Shown: positions 43,174 through 53,124 of the stretch, one piece after another
Layout of the letters: the number at the start of each line of letters is the position of its first letter
How positions within the stretch are numbered: position 1 is the first letter of the stretch
DNA from: Bacteriovoracaceae bacterium
GTDB lineage: Bacteria; Bdellovibrionota; UBA1018
Assembly (NCBI GenBank): GCA_947447665.1
Contig: CANFJX010000004.1
Span: forward strand, 62,001-126,000
DNA length: 64,000 nucleotides
Reading direction: 5' to 3'
The notes under the pieces: model-generated
The model's database searches: none
What the model was told of the DNA's origin: nothing
What the model saw: the letters and a program-made list of their open reading frames with translations, nothing else
Position numbers and translations under genes: made by a program

Positions 43174-44169
43174 TTACACATAATGACAAGAAACTTCATG
43201 ACTCTCACGAGAAGGATCGGACTGCTGCTCTAATCTCGGCGAAGCAATTTTACAGTCTTCTTTCGATCTCGGACAGCGAGGATGAAAGTAACATCCAGGG
43301 GGAGGTTGGAGCGGAGACGGCACATCTCCCTTGAGAATAATTCTTTCCCTTTTTCGAGTTGGATCTGGAATCGGAATCGCCGACAAAAGCGCCTGAGTAT
43401 ACGGATGTTTAGGATTTTGATAAAGATCATCGGAACTAGCAAGCTCCACGATTTTTCCGAGATACATGACGGCTACCCGAGTTGAGATATGTTGAACTAC
43501 TTTGAGATCATGTGCAATAAAGAGATAGGTGAGTCCCAAATCCCTCTGAAGATCCTGCATCAGATTGACAATCTGGGCTTGAATAGAGACATCCAGCGCC
43601 GAAACCGGCTCATCACAAACAATAAAATCGGGTTCCACCGCTAAGGCACGGGCGATGCAGATGCGCTGTCGTTGACCGCCAGAGAACTCATGAGGATAGC
43701 GAGAAATCGATTCCCGCCTCAGCCCACAGCGGTCAAGGAGGCTTAAAATTCGCTCTCGGCGCTCTTGTTTCGAATTACAGATTCCATGAATAGTGAGAGG
43801 TTCACCTAGAATGCTCTCCACCGTCATTCTCGGGTTAAGCGATGCGTAGGGGTCCTGGAAAATAATCTGCATCTGTCTTCTTAACTTCCTGAGATCGTGC
43901 GGATTGAGAGTCGTTATATCCTGCCCTTTGAAAAAAATCTGCCCCGACGAGGGCTCAGTAAGTCTCAGAATCGTTCGACCTAACGTTGACTTTCCACACC
44001 CAGACTCTCCCACAAGCCCAAATGTTTCCCCTTTCTTAATATCAAAGGAGACGTCAGATACAGCTCGGACACTGCCCACTTCTTTAGAGAGCAATCCACC
44101 TTGAATTGGGTATCGCTTTACTAAATTACGGACCGAAAGAATGATCCCAGAATCTGCCACGGTGGTCAT
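43174..44169 (-). CDS. oppF: Oligopeptide ABC transporter ATPase OppF
   Basis: This is the second ATPase of the peptide importer (331 aa from the ATG at 44169; an ATG at 44187 would overlap oppD). Motifs: Walker [15 protein letters not shown], signature [17 protein letters not shown], Walker [14 protein letters not shown]-loop [10 protein letters not shown]. The C-terminal oligopeptide/dipeptide domain has [14 protein letters not shown], a cysteine cluster seen in the family that can bind an Fe-S cluster. It is the last gene of the oppABCDF-order operon. Confidence 0.96.
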   Translation of the reverse strand: MTTVADSGIILSVRNLVKRYPIQGGLLSKEVGSVRAVSDVSFDIKKGETFGLVGESGCGKSTLGRTILRLTEPSSGQIFFKGQDITTLNPHDLRKLRRQMQIIFQDPYASLNPRMTVESILGEPLTIHGICNSKQERRERILSLLDRCGLRRESISRYPHEFSGGQRQRICIARALAVEPDFIVCDEPVSALDVSIQAQIVNLMQDLQRDLGLTYLFIAHDLKVVQHISTRVAVMYLGKIVELASSDDLYQNPKHPYTQALLSAIPIPDPTRKRERIILKGDVPSPLQPPPGCYFHPRCPRSKEDCKIASPRLEQQSDPSRESHEVSCHYV

Positions 44170-44170
44170 T

Positions 44171-45169
44171 TTAAATATCCCTCGCACATCGGATCAGGTG
44201 AGCCCTAGGAGCCTCTTCGCCAACTTCCCTGAGCTCTGGCTCAACCCCCTTGCAAACATCTAAAACGTGAGAACACCGTTCCTGAAAGCGGCACCCTTCG
44301 GGCAGGCTAAGAAGGTTAGGCACAATGCCGGGAATGGTTTCTAACCGATCTCGCCTAATATGCCCGATCGAGTCCGTAGCCAAAGTCGGAGTGCTCCGGA
44401 GTAAACCGCGAGTATAGGGCATCTTTGGATTTTTAAAAATCTCTCTCACCCCGCCCTGCTCCACCACACGACCAGCGTACATCACGACGACCTCATCGCA
44501 TACCTCGGCCACAACCCCAAGATCATGAGTAATCAATACAAGCGCCATTCCAACTTTTTGCTGAAGATCTCTCAAGAGATCAAGGATCTGTGCCTGAATC
44601 GTCACATCGAGAGCCGTGGTAGGTTCATCGGCGATCAACACTTTAGGATCACAAGAAAGGGCCATGGCTATCATGACTCTCTGGCGCATTCCGCCAGAAA
44701 GCTGGTGCGGATACTCATGCACTCGCTTGGAAGGCGACGGAATCCCGACCAACTCAAACATTTCTACTGACCTACTATAGGCATCCTTCCATGAAAGTCC
44801 CTGATGAAGGCGAATCGCCTCGCTCACCTGATAGCCAATCGTAAAAACAGGATTTAGGGAGGTCATGGGTTCCTGGAAAATCATGGAAATTTCGTTGCCG
44901 CGAATCGCTCGCATCTCACTCGTGCCAAGCGTCAGGAGATCCCTTCCCTGATAAAGAACCTGTCCAGATCGAATTCGACCAGGGGGCTCGGGAATAAGCC
45001 TCATAATTGACAAACTAGTGACACTTTTTCCGCAACCAGACTCCCCAACAATCCCAAGCGTCTTCCCCGCATAGGCGCAAAAGCTCACATCATCGACGGC
45101 CTTAACTTCTCCACCTTCTGTGAAGAACGAGGTACATAGGTTTTTAACCTCTAAAACTTTTTCATCCAT
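44171..45169 (-). CDS. oppD: Oligopeptide ABC transporter ATPase OppD
   Basis: This 332-residue ATPase has Walker [15 protein letters not shown], signature [16 protein letters not shown], Walker [13 protein letters not shown] and H-loop [14 protein letters not shown]. Its C-terminal extension has [14 protein letters not shown], matching the peptide-importer ATPase subfamily. It pairs with OppF to power the OppBC permease. The gene lies between oppC (23-bp gap) and oppF (1-bp gap). Confidence 0.96.
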   Translation of the reverse strand: MDEKVLEVKNLCTSFFTEGGEVKAVDDVSFCAYAGKTLGIVGESGCGKSVTSLSIMRLIPEPPGRIRSGQVLYQGRDLLTLGTSEMRAIRGNEISMIFQEPMTSLNPVFTIGYQVSEAIRLHQGLSWKDAYSRSVEMFELVGIPSPSKRVHEYPHQLSGGMRQRVMIAMALSCDPKVLIADEPTTALDVTIQAQILDLLRDLQQKVGMALVLITHDLGVVAEVCDEVVVMYAGRVVEQGGVREIFKNPKMPYTRGLLRSTPTLATDSIGHIRRDRLETIPGIVPNLLSLPEGCRFQERCSHVLDVCKGVEPELREVGEEAPRAHLIRCARDI

Positions 45170-45192
45170 CGTCGCCCCTTACTTAGCCATCT

Positions 45193-46101
45193 CTAGTGCT
45201 TCATTTTTGGATCTAGCGCATCCCTCAGAGAATCGCCCAGCAGATTAAAAGCTAAAACGACAAAAAACATCGCCAACGAAGCCCCCGCCAACTGCCACCA
45301 CACTCCCCTAGAAAGCTCAAGTTTTGCGTCATCAATCATCACTCCCCAGCTTGGTTGTCCCTGAACTCCCAAGCCTAAAAAACTTAGAATGACCTCAGAC
45401 TTAATTGCGGACACAAACTGAATTGAAATATTAATGATCACGAAGTGAGAAACATTGGGCAGAATATGTCTAAAAATACGGGCCACGTGCCCTGCACCAA
45501 TACTTTCAGCTGCCACCACGTAGTCTCGAGACTTGTGTTTAATAAACTCGCCCCTCATCACACGTGCAAGACCTACCCAAGCCGTGACACCCAAGGCAAC
45601 ATACATTGCTGTCAACCCTTTGCCTAAGACGAAGGTCACTGCAATTAACAGCATAATATTTGGGATGGATGAGACAGTAGTATAAAACCAAACCACTAAG
45701 TCGTCCACCCAACCTCCGAAATAGCCCGCAACTGAACCCAAAAATACACCCACAGGAATACTCAACAACGAAGACATCAAACCCACACTCATTGCGATTC
45801 GAGTACCGTGCAATACTTTGTAAAAAACGCTTCTACCAAAAAGATCAGTTCCGAGTATGAGGTCTATTGATGCGAAGTTGGGTGGCTGGTAGGCACTCCC
45901 GACTACTCGGTCCCAAGGTGAGGCAATCCAACCAAACTGACAAAGAAGGGCAACCAATGCGTACAAAACGAGAATCGAGATGCAAAGTAACGCAATGCGG
46001 TCCCTTTTTAATCTGAGAAATGCGTCACCCCAGAGGCTTCGGCTCGTAGGGTGAACCTGATTGCCCACGGCAGACTGAACTGTTTGAACCTGGGTCGTCA
46101 T
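45193..46101 (-). CDS. oppC: Oligopeptide ABC transporter permease OppC
   Basis: This 302-residue permease has about six membrane segments, the OppC-type N-terminal extension (SRSLWGDAFLRLKRDRIALLCISIL) and the EAA loop VVAAESIGAGHVARIFRHILPNV, which contacts the ATPases. The LGTDLFGRSVFYKVLHGTRIAMSVG segment is typical of DppC/OppC. Its ATG overlaps the oppB stop by 4 bp, so the two permeases are translationally coupled. Confidence 0.95.
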   Translation of the reverse strand: MTTQVQTVQSAVGNQVHPTSRSLWGDAFLRLKRDRIALLCISILVLYALVALLCQFGWIASPWDRVVGSAYQPPNFASIDLILGTDLFGRSVFYKVLHGTRIAMSVGLMSSLLSIPVGVFLGSVAGYFGGWVDDLVVWFYTTVSSIPNIMLLIAVTFVLGKGLTAMYVALGVTAWVGLARVMRGEFIKHKSRDYVVAAESIGAGHVARIFRHILPNVSHFVIINISIQFVSAIKSEVILSFLGLGVQGQPSWGVMIDDAKLELSRGVWWQLAGASLAMFFVVLAFNLLGDSLRDALDPKMKH

Positions 46102-47033
46102 TTTAGGCTCACTCTCGGATCTACTAAGGTGTAGAGAATGTCAGTCGTCAGATTCCCGAGTACATAGAGAAATGCAACGAGCGTGGTCATAGCCTTGATG
46201 ACCGGAAAATCACTATTGTGAACGGCATCAATGGTGATACTCCCCAGGCCAGGAATACCAAAAAAGCTTTCCAAAAGAAAAGCTCCTAGAATCAACATAG
46301 GAATCTCGATGACGACATTGGTTAAAATAGGAACCATACTATTTTTTAAAACATGCCTAAAAAAAACAACGGGCTCGGATAGACCCTTGGCTCGGGCCGT
46401 CCTAACATAATCTTGGGTCGTCTCTTCAAGGATAGCTGTCCTATAAAAGCGAACATCATATCCCAAGCTCACTATAACGAAAATAATCATGGGCATCAGG
46501 ATAAACTCTAAACGATCTGGCCATGCTGACTCATACCCAGAAATAGGAAACCAACCCAGTTTGAATGCGAAAAAATACTGACCAAAAAGGATATAAGCTA
46601 GCATCGGAAGACTCATCCCAAAAACGCAGAGAATCACTACGATTCTATCAATGGCTCGCCCCCGAAAATAGGCAACCATAAGACCAATTGAGACCGATAA
46701 AATAGTTGTAATTAAAAAGGCGGGGATCATTAAAGAAAGGGACGGACCGACGCCCTCCATGATCATCTGACTAATAGGTTGCCGGGTCGCATAGCTTCTT
46801 CCATAATCGAAGGTTACTATTTGCTTAAGATAATGCAAAAACTGAATCGGCTGGGGCTGATCAAAACCGTACTCATGCCTGACTTCTTGAATCTGCTGAG
46901 CATTCGCATGCCTACCTAACATCTGGTAGGTCGGATCTCCACCAACCATATCAAAGAGAATGAAGACAATTAACGCGACGCCAAGAAGTGTTGGTATCGT
47001 GCTGAGCAGCTTTCTAACGACGTATACTAACAT
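46098..47033 (-). CDS. oppB: Oligopeptide ABC transporter permease OppB
   Basis: This 311-residue permease begins VYVVRKLLSTIPTLLGVALIVFILF, the usual OppB first helix. It carries the substrate-path segment HEYGFDQPQPIQFLHYLKQIVTFDYGRSY and the EAA loop TARAKGLSEPVVFFRHVLKNSMVPI, and shows about six membrane helices in all. It sits 10 bp after the binding-protein gene and overlaps oppC. Confidence 0.95.
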   Translation of the reverse strand: MLVYVVRKLLSTIPTLLGVALIVFILFDMVGGDPTYQMLGRHANAQQIQEVRHEYGFDQPQPIQFLHYLKQIVTFDYGRSYATRQPISQMIMEGVGPSLSLMIPAFLITTILSVSIGLMVAYFRGRAIDRIVVILCVFGMSLPMLAYILFGQYFFAFKLGWFPISGYESAWPDRLEFILMPMIIFVIVSLGYDVRFYRTAILEETTQDYVRTARAKGLSEPVVFFRHVLKNSMVPILTNVVIEIPMLILGAFLLESFFGIPGLGSITIDAVHNSDFPVIKAMTTLVAFLYVLGNLTTDILYTLVDPRVSLK

Positions 47034-47043
47034 TCTTTCCCAC

Positions 47044-48843
47044 CTATTTCTTCAAGCCTGGATCGACGCGATAGAATTTGTAGTTTGAGTGGTTAAAATC
47101 ATTGGGTTTATAATTCTTAAGCCATTTTTGAACAAGTACGTAACTTAGTCGATGTGAACCAAAAATCCATGGACAGTCATCTACTAAAATTTTGACCATT
47201 TTCTGATAAGTCTCAGTCCTCTGCCTCCCCTCGGGCAGAGTGAGTGAATACTCATAAGCTCGATCAAACTCCGGGCTGCTATAGTTAGCGTCATTTTGCC
47301 CAGGCGAGGCATTTTTACTGTAGAAAAGCTGAAGAAAATTCTCTCCATCAGGATAATCTCCGGACCATCCGTATTCCCACATTTGAGCCTTTTTATTTTT
47401 TACTACTTCCAAAAACTGCGGCCATGAGTAAGTACCTATATTGAGATTTACCCCTAAAGCAGAAAACATTTTCGATGTGAACTCGCCCTGCTGACGGCCC
47501 AGGGTTCCTGCTAGAGTCGCATATTCAAGAGGCGGCAGACCCTTGCCACCTGGATACCCGGCTTTTGCAAGGAGTTCTCGCGCCTTGTTCATATTAAACT
47601 GCCTATTTGGATTTCTTAGGCTCGGATCATATCCGTCAATTCCTGGTGGAATAGGTCCTTGTGCCGCCATTGCAGCCCCATTAAAAAAAATCTCGTTAAA
47701 TGTATTTTGATCATACGCAAGACTGAGGGCCTGTCGGAGGTATTTATTTTTAGCAAAAACCGGATCTGCCATATTAAAAGTCAGATGGCTAATATCAAAG
47801 GCTGGCGTTTTAACGAGGCGAACCCCTTTTGCAGCCAGATCCGAGCTGAGTTCGTGGCCAGGATTAATTGCAGTGGAAAAACTGTCCTTAGGAATTCCTG
47901 AGATATCTACCTTGCCCGAGAGGAAGCTTAGCCACATGGGCTGCTGTTCGACAAAAACCTGAACAACCACCTGATCCGCTAGAGGAAGCGCCTTACCAGC
48001 ATCCGCAAGTAACCCCGCTTCGCGGTCGCCTGGTGCGCCTTCGCTCGGATAGAGTTCTCTTCGATAGGTTGGATTCCGAACCCAGACTATCTTCGATCCG
48101 GGGTGGTATTCTTGGAGGCGAAATGGCCCCGTTCCGACTGCATGGTTCAGAAATTCTTTACCGTAGAAGTCCACTGCCTCTCGTGGCACTACGGCGGCAA
48201 ATGGCATGGTTAAAAAATAGAGAAACTGAGTTGATCGTCGGTTCAATTTAATCTGAAATGTATATCGATCAATGGATCGTAGTCCTTCGACCTCGCTCTG
48301 ATATTGAGTCGTCGAGTCTCTCAGGGCTTTATCTCGCCAGGCGTTTAGGCCAACGACACGATCATCCAAAATCCACCATCCGCTAGATACCAACTTGGGA
48401 TCTGCAAGACGCTTCAGTGAATAAACGACGTCATCGGCAACCAGCTCGCGCCCTTTTCCACTCGTTTCTTTGAAGCAGGGATCATCTTGAAATAGAACCC
48501 CCTTCTTTAGACTGAACGTGTATATTTTCCCATCCGCGCTCACTTCGGGCATTTTATCAGCCAATTGAGGAGCTAGCGAATACGGGCGTTTTAGATAGTG
48601 AAACTGAAGAAGCGTTTCGTAAGCCTGGGAAGATTGGGTCCCTGAGTAAAGATCCTCGGCAAGGACTGGATCAAGACCTTTCAACTTTTCTCCAACCACC
48701 AAATGAAGAGTTTGAACAGGCTCCGAGGCGCCTCGAGGGGTGCAGCCACCGATCGTAAGAGCCAAAGTAAAAAGAAATAGATGCCTATATTTATAAAAAT
48801 AGGATGAAAAATCAAAACGAAAAACCCCCGTTAGTCGCAGCAT
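47044..48843 (-). CDS. oppA: Oligopeptide-binding lipoprotein OppA
   Basis: This is a 599-residue SBP5 protein with a lipoprotein signal (TLALTIGGC lipobox). Family markers are LAPQLADKMPEVSADGKIYTFSLKKGVLFQDDPCF, VGTGPFRLQEYHPGSKIVWVRNPTYR, KYLRQALSLAYDQ, AGYPGGKGLPPLEYA and YGWSGDYPDGENFLQLFY. It captures peptides in the periplasm and heads the operon. The ATG at 48843 is preferred to the TTG at 48846. The protein is a close paralogue of the orphan SBP at 16158-17972, which shares the DDPCF and GKGREL segments. Confidence 0.94.
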   Translation of the reverse strand: MLRLTGVFRFDFSSYFYKYRHLFLFTLALTIGGCTPRGASEPVQTLHLVVGEKLKGLDPVLAEDLYSGTQSSQAYETLLQFHYLKRPYSLAPQLADKMPEVSADGKIYTFSLKKGVLFQDDPCFKETSGKGRELVADDVVYSLKRLADPKLVSSGWWILDDRVVGLNAWRDKALRDSTTQYQSEVEGLRSIDRYTFQIKLNRRSTQFLYFLTMPFAAVVPREAVDFYGKEFLNHAVGTGPFRLQEYHPGSKIVWVRNPTYRRELYPSEGAPGDREAGLLADAGKALPLADQVVVQVFVEQQPMWLSFLSGKVDISGIPKDSFSTAINPGHELSSDLAAKGVRLVKTPAFDISHLTFNMADPVFAKNKYLRQALSLAYDQNTFNEIFFNGAAMAAQGPIPPGIDGYDPSLRNPNRQFNMNKARELLAKAGYPGGKGLPPLEYATLAGTLGRQQGEFTSKMFSALGVNLNIGTYSWPQFLEVVKNKKAQMWEYGWSGDYPDGENFLQLFYSKNASPGQNDANYSSPEFDRAYEYSLTLPEGRQRTETYQKMVKILVDDCPWIFGSHRLSYVLVQKWLKNYKPNDFNHSNYKFYRVDPGLKK

Positions 48844-48890
48844 CAAAACACACTCCCCAATGCCGTAGCTACCTAATTACGGGGCGCGTG

Positions 48891-49616
48891 TCAATCTCGA
48901 GTAATTTCGCGTGTCCGCCACTTGACTTTGATTTGACCTTGGGAGGAACGCACGTCCCACTTTTCGGGACTACCAGTTTCCTTTTCAGGACTATCGAACT
49001 GGAACTCGACTGATGATCGCTCAGAACCTTCTCGAATCCACTTTAATGAAGCGGGCCATGGATGGTGGTTCCATTGTTTGAAGCGATAAATGAACTTCTG
49101 CTTCTCGTTCTCTTTTTTATTCAGCTCGGTCACAGTGAGTTCATTGTCCTGACTCACTTCGAGATCCAGACCCTTCCCCCTCTGGGGACATGGAATTTGG
49201 CCCAGAAATAAGATACTCGCCCACTGAAGCGGAATCCCCCCCCAGTGATCTTGGCCGACCCGGGGGCGTTGGCCTTTCTCGGAGTAGTCAATGATCTCGT
49301 ATCGACCCTGGCTCACCTTAATCAGGGCTTGGGTGCCACCCAATGGATTTGTGATCTCCAACTGCAAATGATCACTCGAGTCAACCAAGACATTAGCCTG
49401 AAACTGTCCTGCCTCTTCAGTCGACGTCATTTTTGCTAAAACTCTTCCTCGGGCCGAAACAATATTCTTGCCTGGCTCGCATGCAAAGCCAAAGAGCTCT
49501 GAAGCTGAGTACTGCCCCTTCTTCACCGGGGACAGCGTTGAACACGAACTCAATTGAAGTGCTAATGCAGTAATCGCAAGAAAATGTTCGATCGAGGCAT
49601 GGGGTACTTTTCTCAT
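48891..49616 (-). CDS. LolB-like outer-membrane lipoprotein
   Basis: This 241-residue lipoprotein has a lipobox (LQLSSC). The mature part has the LolA/LolB-type beta half-barrel: ARGRVLAKMTSTEEAGQFQANVLVDSSDHLQLEITNPLGGTQALIKVSQGRYEIIDYSEKGQ, then a WASILFLGQIPCP helix and repeated strands. LolB receives lipoproteins from LolA at the outer membrane; the assignment is by fold-like pattern, so a different lipoprotein-binding role is possible. The start ATG overlaps the TPR gene stop as ATGA. Confidence 0.6.
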   Translation of the reverse strand: MRKVPHASIEHFLAITALALQLSSCSTLSPVKKGQYSASELFGFACEPGKNIVSARGRVLAKMTSTEEAGQFQANVLVDSSDHLQLEITNPLGGTQALIKVSQGRYEIIDYSEKGQRPRVGQDHWGGIPLQWASILFLGQIPCPQRGKGLDLEVSQDNELTVTELNKKENEKQKFIYRFKQWNHHPWPASLKWIREGSERSSVEFQFDSPEKETGSPEKWDVRSSQGQIKVKWRTREITRD

Positions 49617-51481
49617 TCTTCCGTCTCTTGAAGTGTCAGGGGTGCTTGGTCACGGGAGGCTTTATTCTCGATCGTGAAGGCGCTTGCCTTTTCCTTCACC
49701 GGACGGCCCTGATCGGATCTTGCCGAACTGACCGAACGATTCAAGGAGGCATCCTTCTTGATACTATCGACCTTGGCCTCAATTTTATGCTTAGCGTCAT
49801 CAGTCTCTGCGTACTTTACTGCCACTAAGTACTCCTCAATCGCTTTTTCGCGCAAATTCGAGCGCAGATAGGCATCACCCAAATGCTCCAAAATCGTCGA
49901 CTCGTTGGGTTTCAATTTCACTGCCTTTTCAAGCTCGACTACCGCCTGCTGCACTCTTCCTCGAACAAAAAGATACCATCCCCAACTATCCTGAATATAT
50001 CCATTCTGAGGCCGCAAAACGAGGGCCTTCTTCAGGAGCTTTTCAACATCATTCAAGCGAACACCACGCTGAGTCCAGGTGTAGCCAACATAATTCATGG
50101 CATCGACATTCTCTGGATTCAATTTGAGGAGTGTCTCCATTTGCTCCAGACCACGGTCTACGTCTCCCTGACGATCATAGAGACTACCCAAATAGTAGTG
50201 CAGTTTCTCGTCCTCCGGAAAGAGGGCAGTCGCTGCTTCTAAGATCTTAATCGCTCTTTTCGGCTGCTTTTCATCCTCCTCAAGGCTAGCTTGAAATAGA
50301 TAGAGATTAGGCACTTTTGGAGCCTTTTGAATCGCATCCGCTATAAAAGAGCGAGCTTCGGAGGCACGCTGATTTTGCTTGAGAAGATAGGCCACCTGAA
50401 GAGCAGCATCAGGGTAGAGTTTTGACCCAGACTGAATCGACTTCAGCTCACTTATTGCCAGTTCCGGCTGCTTTTCCTCCTGATAAATAGTCCCTAAGTA
50501 ATAGCGAATCCGGTCAGAACTAGGATTATGCACCAAAATTTTCTTGAACGTTTTAACAGCATCGTCAAGGTGCTTTAACTCCATCTGGACTAAGCCCAAC
50601 TTAACCTGGACATTGAGGTCCTCCGGATCGGAGACCTCAACCGACTTTAAATACTGGAGTGCTTCGGAGTACTTTTCTTGCTTAAGATAAAGGGTAGCGA
50701 GACGATTAGCAGCGACAGCATCTTGCGATTGATCGTAGAGAGTCTTGTAAACTGCAATAGCCTGAGCGATCATCTGCTGCTCCTCGAAGAGGCTTCCCAG
50801 GCCTAAAGCTGACTGAGCGAAACCAGGTCTTAATGAAATCGACTTTTCATAGGCCTGAACCGCTATTTTGAAATGTTCTAAAAGCTGCTCAGCGCGAGCT
50901 AGGTAATAAAATCCAAGGACCGAATCTGGGCTTTTTTTAGTGAACTGACGAAGAGCGGTTGCGGCTTGACTCACCTTGCCATCTTCCATCAATACCTGGG
51001 CCTTATAGATCAGCGCCTCTTCATTTTTTGGATCTAATTTCAGAACCCGATCATACTCATCTACAGCGGATTGATTCTCATGAACGGCAGAATACAATCC
51101 ACCAAGAATCAGACGAGCGTCAACAAAGGCAGGATTAAGTCGAACCGCCTCTTTAGCACTTTCCATTGCAGATGAAAGCATGCCTTTTTTTATAAATTCA
51201 GAAGATAACCTCGCATGTATGAGAGCAGAGTTTGGATCAAAGATCACAGCGAGTTTATACTCCTCAATTGCCTTCTCAGTATCGCCCTCGTTGGAGTAGC
51301 CCTGAGCAATGCTAAAGTGATACTCTGCTTGCTGATCATTCTTAGCCTTATCCTCTTCGCCTTGTTTAACTACCTTCTCCACTCCGGATGCGCGAACCCA
51401 GCCCGGGTAAAGCGTACAAACCGATAGAAGAACTGACCCGAGAACCATGAGGTTTAAATCGCTCGACTTAGTCTTGATCAT
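49613..51481 (-). CDS. Exported TPR-repeat protein
   Basis: This 622-residue protein has an export signal (LGSVLLSVCTLYPGWVRAS) and about 14 TPR units from about residue 48 to 570. Repeats such as AEYHFSIAQGYSNEGDTEKAIEEYKLAVIFDP, AEEYDRVLKLDPKNEEALIYKAQ-type units and NAMNYVGYTWTQRG show the W/LG/YA/P pattern. The C-terminal tail is charged. TPR superhelices bind proteins; it probably acts as an envelope scaffold with the LolB-like protein that follows it. No peptidase or transferase motif was seen. Confidence 0.85.
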   Translation of the reverse strand: MIKTKSSDLNLMVLGSVLLSVCTLYPGWVRASGVEKVVKQGEEDKAKNDQQAEYHFSIAQGYSNEGDTEKAIEEYKLAVIFDPNSALIHARLSSEFIKKGMLSSAMESAKEAVRLNPAFVDARLILGGLYSAVHENQSAVDEYDRVLKLDPKNEEALIYKAQVLMEDGKVSQAATALRQFTKKSPDSVLGFYYLARAEQLLEHFKIAVQAYEKSISLRPGFAQSALGLGSLFEEQQMIAQAIAVYKTLYDQSQDAVAANRLATLYLKQEKYSEALQYLKSVEVSDPEDLNVQVKLGLVQMELKHLDDAVKTFKKILVHNPSSDRIRYYLGTIYQEEKQPELAISELKSIQSGSKLYPDAALQVAYLLKQNQRASEARSFIADAIQKAPKVPNLYLFQASLEEDEKQPKRAIKILEAATALFPEDEKLHYYLGSLYDRQGDVDRGLEQMETLLKLNPENVDAMNYVGYTWTQRGVRLNDVEKLLKKALVLRPQNGYIQDSWGWYLFVRGRVQQAVVELEKAVKLKPNESTILEHLGDAYLRSNLREKAIEEYLVAVKYAETDDAKHKIEAKVDSIKKDASLNRSVSSARSDQGRPVKEKASAFTIENKASRDQAPLTLQETEE

Positions 51482-51883
51482 AGAATCTGACGGCCTCCAC
51501 TCTACCTATCGACATTCACAAGGGAAACATAAAAGTACCGCTCGATTTAATCCTACGCTGCTTGGAACACTAACTGCATCGCCCAAAACACAGAAAGGGC
51601 CTAGGCCCCTTGCTAGAGGAGGAATAAGACTCCCAATCAAGCAGGGAAAAGCATAGAGTTTTAGATCCATTAAATAAAATCCCAAAAATCAGATAAAAAG
51701 GTTTTGGGCGAAGCCTTGACTTTACCGCAGTGGGTTGTTATTTGGCTTAAGGGATGTTGATGACACGATGTAGCTCATGCGCTGCGCCGAACATCAAACA
51801 GTGGGATAAAAATTGAGGAGGGGGTTTATTTTCTGTTTCTAACCCAGGCCTCAAATTCAATAAGTGATTCAATAGGGGGAATC
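51482..51883. other. Non-coding gap before phaR
   Basis: I see no supported gene here. The interval holds the upstream region of the TPR gene (left end), a 12-bp palindrome GGGCCTAGGCCC at 51597-51608 of unknown meaning, an AT-rich centre and the candidate phaR promoter at 51716-51744. Confidence 0.5.
51716..51744 (+). promoter_or_regulatory. Candidate phaR promoter
   Basis: TTGACT (51716-51721), 17-bp spacer, TATTTG (51739-51744). A leader of about 130 bases would run to the ATG at 51884, which has a GGGGGAATC ribosome site. The match is good at -35 and moderate at -10. Confidence 0.4.
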
Positions 51884-52255
51884 ATGAAAGAAATTAAAAT
51901 CATCAAACGTTACCAGAATCGCAAGCTATACGACACTCACGAGTCCAGTTACGTGACACTCGATGAAATTGCGAAAATGATCAAGGGCGGAGAAGACCTT
52001 CGGGTCATCGACAACAAAACTAAAAATGACATTACTGCAGCCACTTTGACGCAGCTCCTCTATGAAAGCGAGCGTAAGGCAAAGACTCAGTCATCGGTAG
52101 AGTTACTCAAAGAGATTATCCGCCATGGAGATGGGTCATTCTCAGGATATATTCAAAGCAAAATGCCGAGTGCAGAGTCTAACGACTTTTCTCAGCACTC
52201 GATGCAAGAAGTCGAAGCAACTATTGCCGCAAGAATTCCAGCCCTCAATCAATAG
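51884..52255 (+). CDS. phaR: Polyhydroxyalkanoate synthesis repressor-like protein PhaR
   Basis: This 123-residue protein has the PHB_acc N-terminal domain, IIKRYQNRKLYDTHESSYVTLDEIAKMIKGGEDLRVIDNKTKNDITAATLTQLLYESE, which binds DNA and PHB granules. The C-terminal part (SSVELLKEIIRHGDGSFSGYIQ) is shorter than in some members. PhaR represses phasin and synthase genes until polymer forms. No phaC or phasin gene lies in the window, so in this organism it may regulate other loci. An inverted repeat overlaps the promoter of the next gene. Confidence 0.9.
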   Translation: MKEIKIIKRYQNRKLYDTHESSYVTLDEIAKMIKGGEDLRVIDNKTKNDITAATLTQLLYESERKAKTQSSVELLKEIIRHGDGSFSGYIQSKMPSAESNDFSQHSMQEVEATIAARIPALNQ

Positions 52256-52276
52256 TCATTTTTTGTCATAGATTTA

Positions 52277-52309
52277 ATCAGACTTGATGCAACAAACAAA
52301 AAGTCTGAT
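52277..52309 (+). promoter_or_regulatory. 9-bp inverted repeat over candidate promoter of the beta-barrel gene
   Basis: ATCAGACTT (52277-52285) and AAGTCTGAT (52301-52309) are perfect arms around 15 bp. A TTGATG-N17-GATACC promoter candidate (52284-52289, 52107-equivalent position 52307-52312) lies inside, so the repeat could be an operator, perhaps for PhaR itself, or a hairpin at the phaR 3' end. No T-run follows. Confidence 0.4.
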
Positions 52310-52320
52310 ACCATGAAAAA

Positions 52321-53115
52321 ATGAAATTCCAATTGAAATGGGTAAGGCAAGTATTAGGTCGGCAATTTCTGTTCCCGCTCGGGGTTCTCGCGTTCTCCCT
52401 ACTTTACTTTGGGAATGAACTCTCAGCCTCAGCGGGCACAGAGATGCTGACTCCAGCGACCACAGGCTTACTTGCATCCTCCAGTTGGTCAAGCAATGAT
52501 TCTCGGCCGTCGAGGAGCATTTATCCTCGCGATAGTTTAAGCGGTGAAATTTCTCCATTTAGTCCAGGCTCCAACAACATCTCTTTAGACCTTGGGCAAG
52601 TCTTTCTCATGGGAGATCTATCCAAATTTCAAAACAACTTGGGAACTCAGCTTCATTATAACTACGGCGTGAGTGATCTCTTTAGCTTTGACTCGAGCCT
52701 CGGCTACTCTCAGCATTCAAACGGGCTATTCTCTCTTATGACTTTGCTCAGCGGAGTACGAATGAACCTCAGCTGGTACGATAAAATTATCCCCTATGCA
52801 GTCTTCGGACTTGGCTTTTATTTGCCAAGCTACACCGACACCACTGCTGCGGCTGGCAGCGGTTCGAATCCTTCGGGCCCATCGAGCACAGCAGGAGGAG
52901 CCAATGCCGCCTCCCTCCCGAGTGTGAGCGCACTTTTATTCGGCGTTCATTTCGGGCCTGGAATTGATCTTGCCCTGAGTAAGAATGTATTTTTCGGGGC
53001 ATCTCTCGTGTTCCATGAAATGTTTGGAACAACACAACCACTGTCTAATGGTTCACTTCTGAGCTTAGGCGGAACCTACACAACATTTTATCTCCATGTT
53101 GGTGGAACTTTTTAA
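52321..53115 (+). CDS. Outer-membrane beta-barrel protein
   Basis: This is a 264-residue exported protein: signal peptide FLFPLGVLAFSLLYFGNELSASA, then amphipathic strands (NNLGTQLHYNYGVSDLFSFDSSLGYSQHS, IIPYAVFGLGFYLPSY, LLFGVHFGPGIDLALSKNVFFGASLVFHEMFG). The terminal phenylalanine (LHVGGTF) fits BAM targeting. A Gly/Ser/Pro-rich loop (GSGSNPSGPSSTAGG) probably faces outside. It resembles small 8-strand barrels of the OmpW/OmpA class; ligand unknown. There is no clear Shine-Dalgarno and the likely -10 lies close to the ATG. Confidence 0.65.
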   Translation: MKFQLKWVRQVLGRQFLFPLGVLAFSLLYFGNELSASAGTEMLTPATTGLLASSSWSSNDSRPSRSIYPRDSLSGEISPFSPGSNNISLDLGQVFLMGDLSKFQNNLGTQLHYNYGVSDLFSFDSSLGYSQHSNGLFSLMTLLSGVRMNLSWYDKIIPYAVFGLGFYLPSYTDTTAAAGSGSNPSGPSSTAGGANAASLPSVSALLFGVHFGPGIDLALSKNVFFGASLVFHEMFGTTQPLSNGSLLSLGGTYTTFYLHVGGTF

Positions 53116-53124
53116 GCCAAAAAC

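Noticed and set aside
51447..51656. Plus-strand ORF over the TPR gene start and the gap before phaR
   Set aside because: Low-complexity translation, antisense to the TPR gene's 5' end, no ribosome site.
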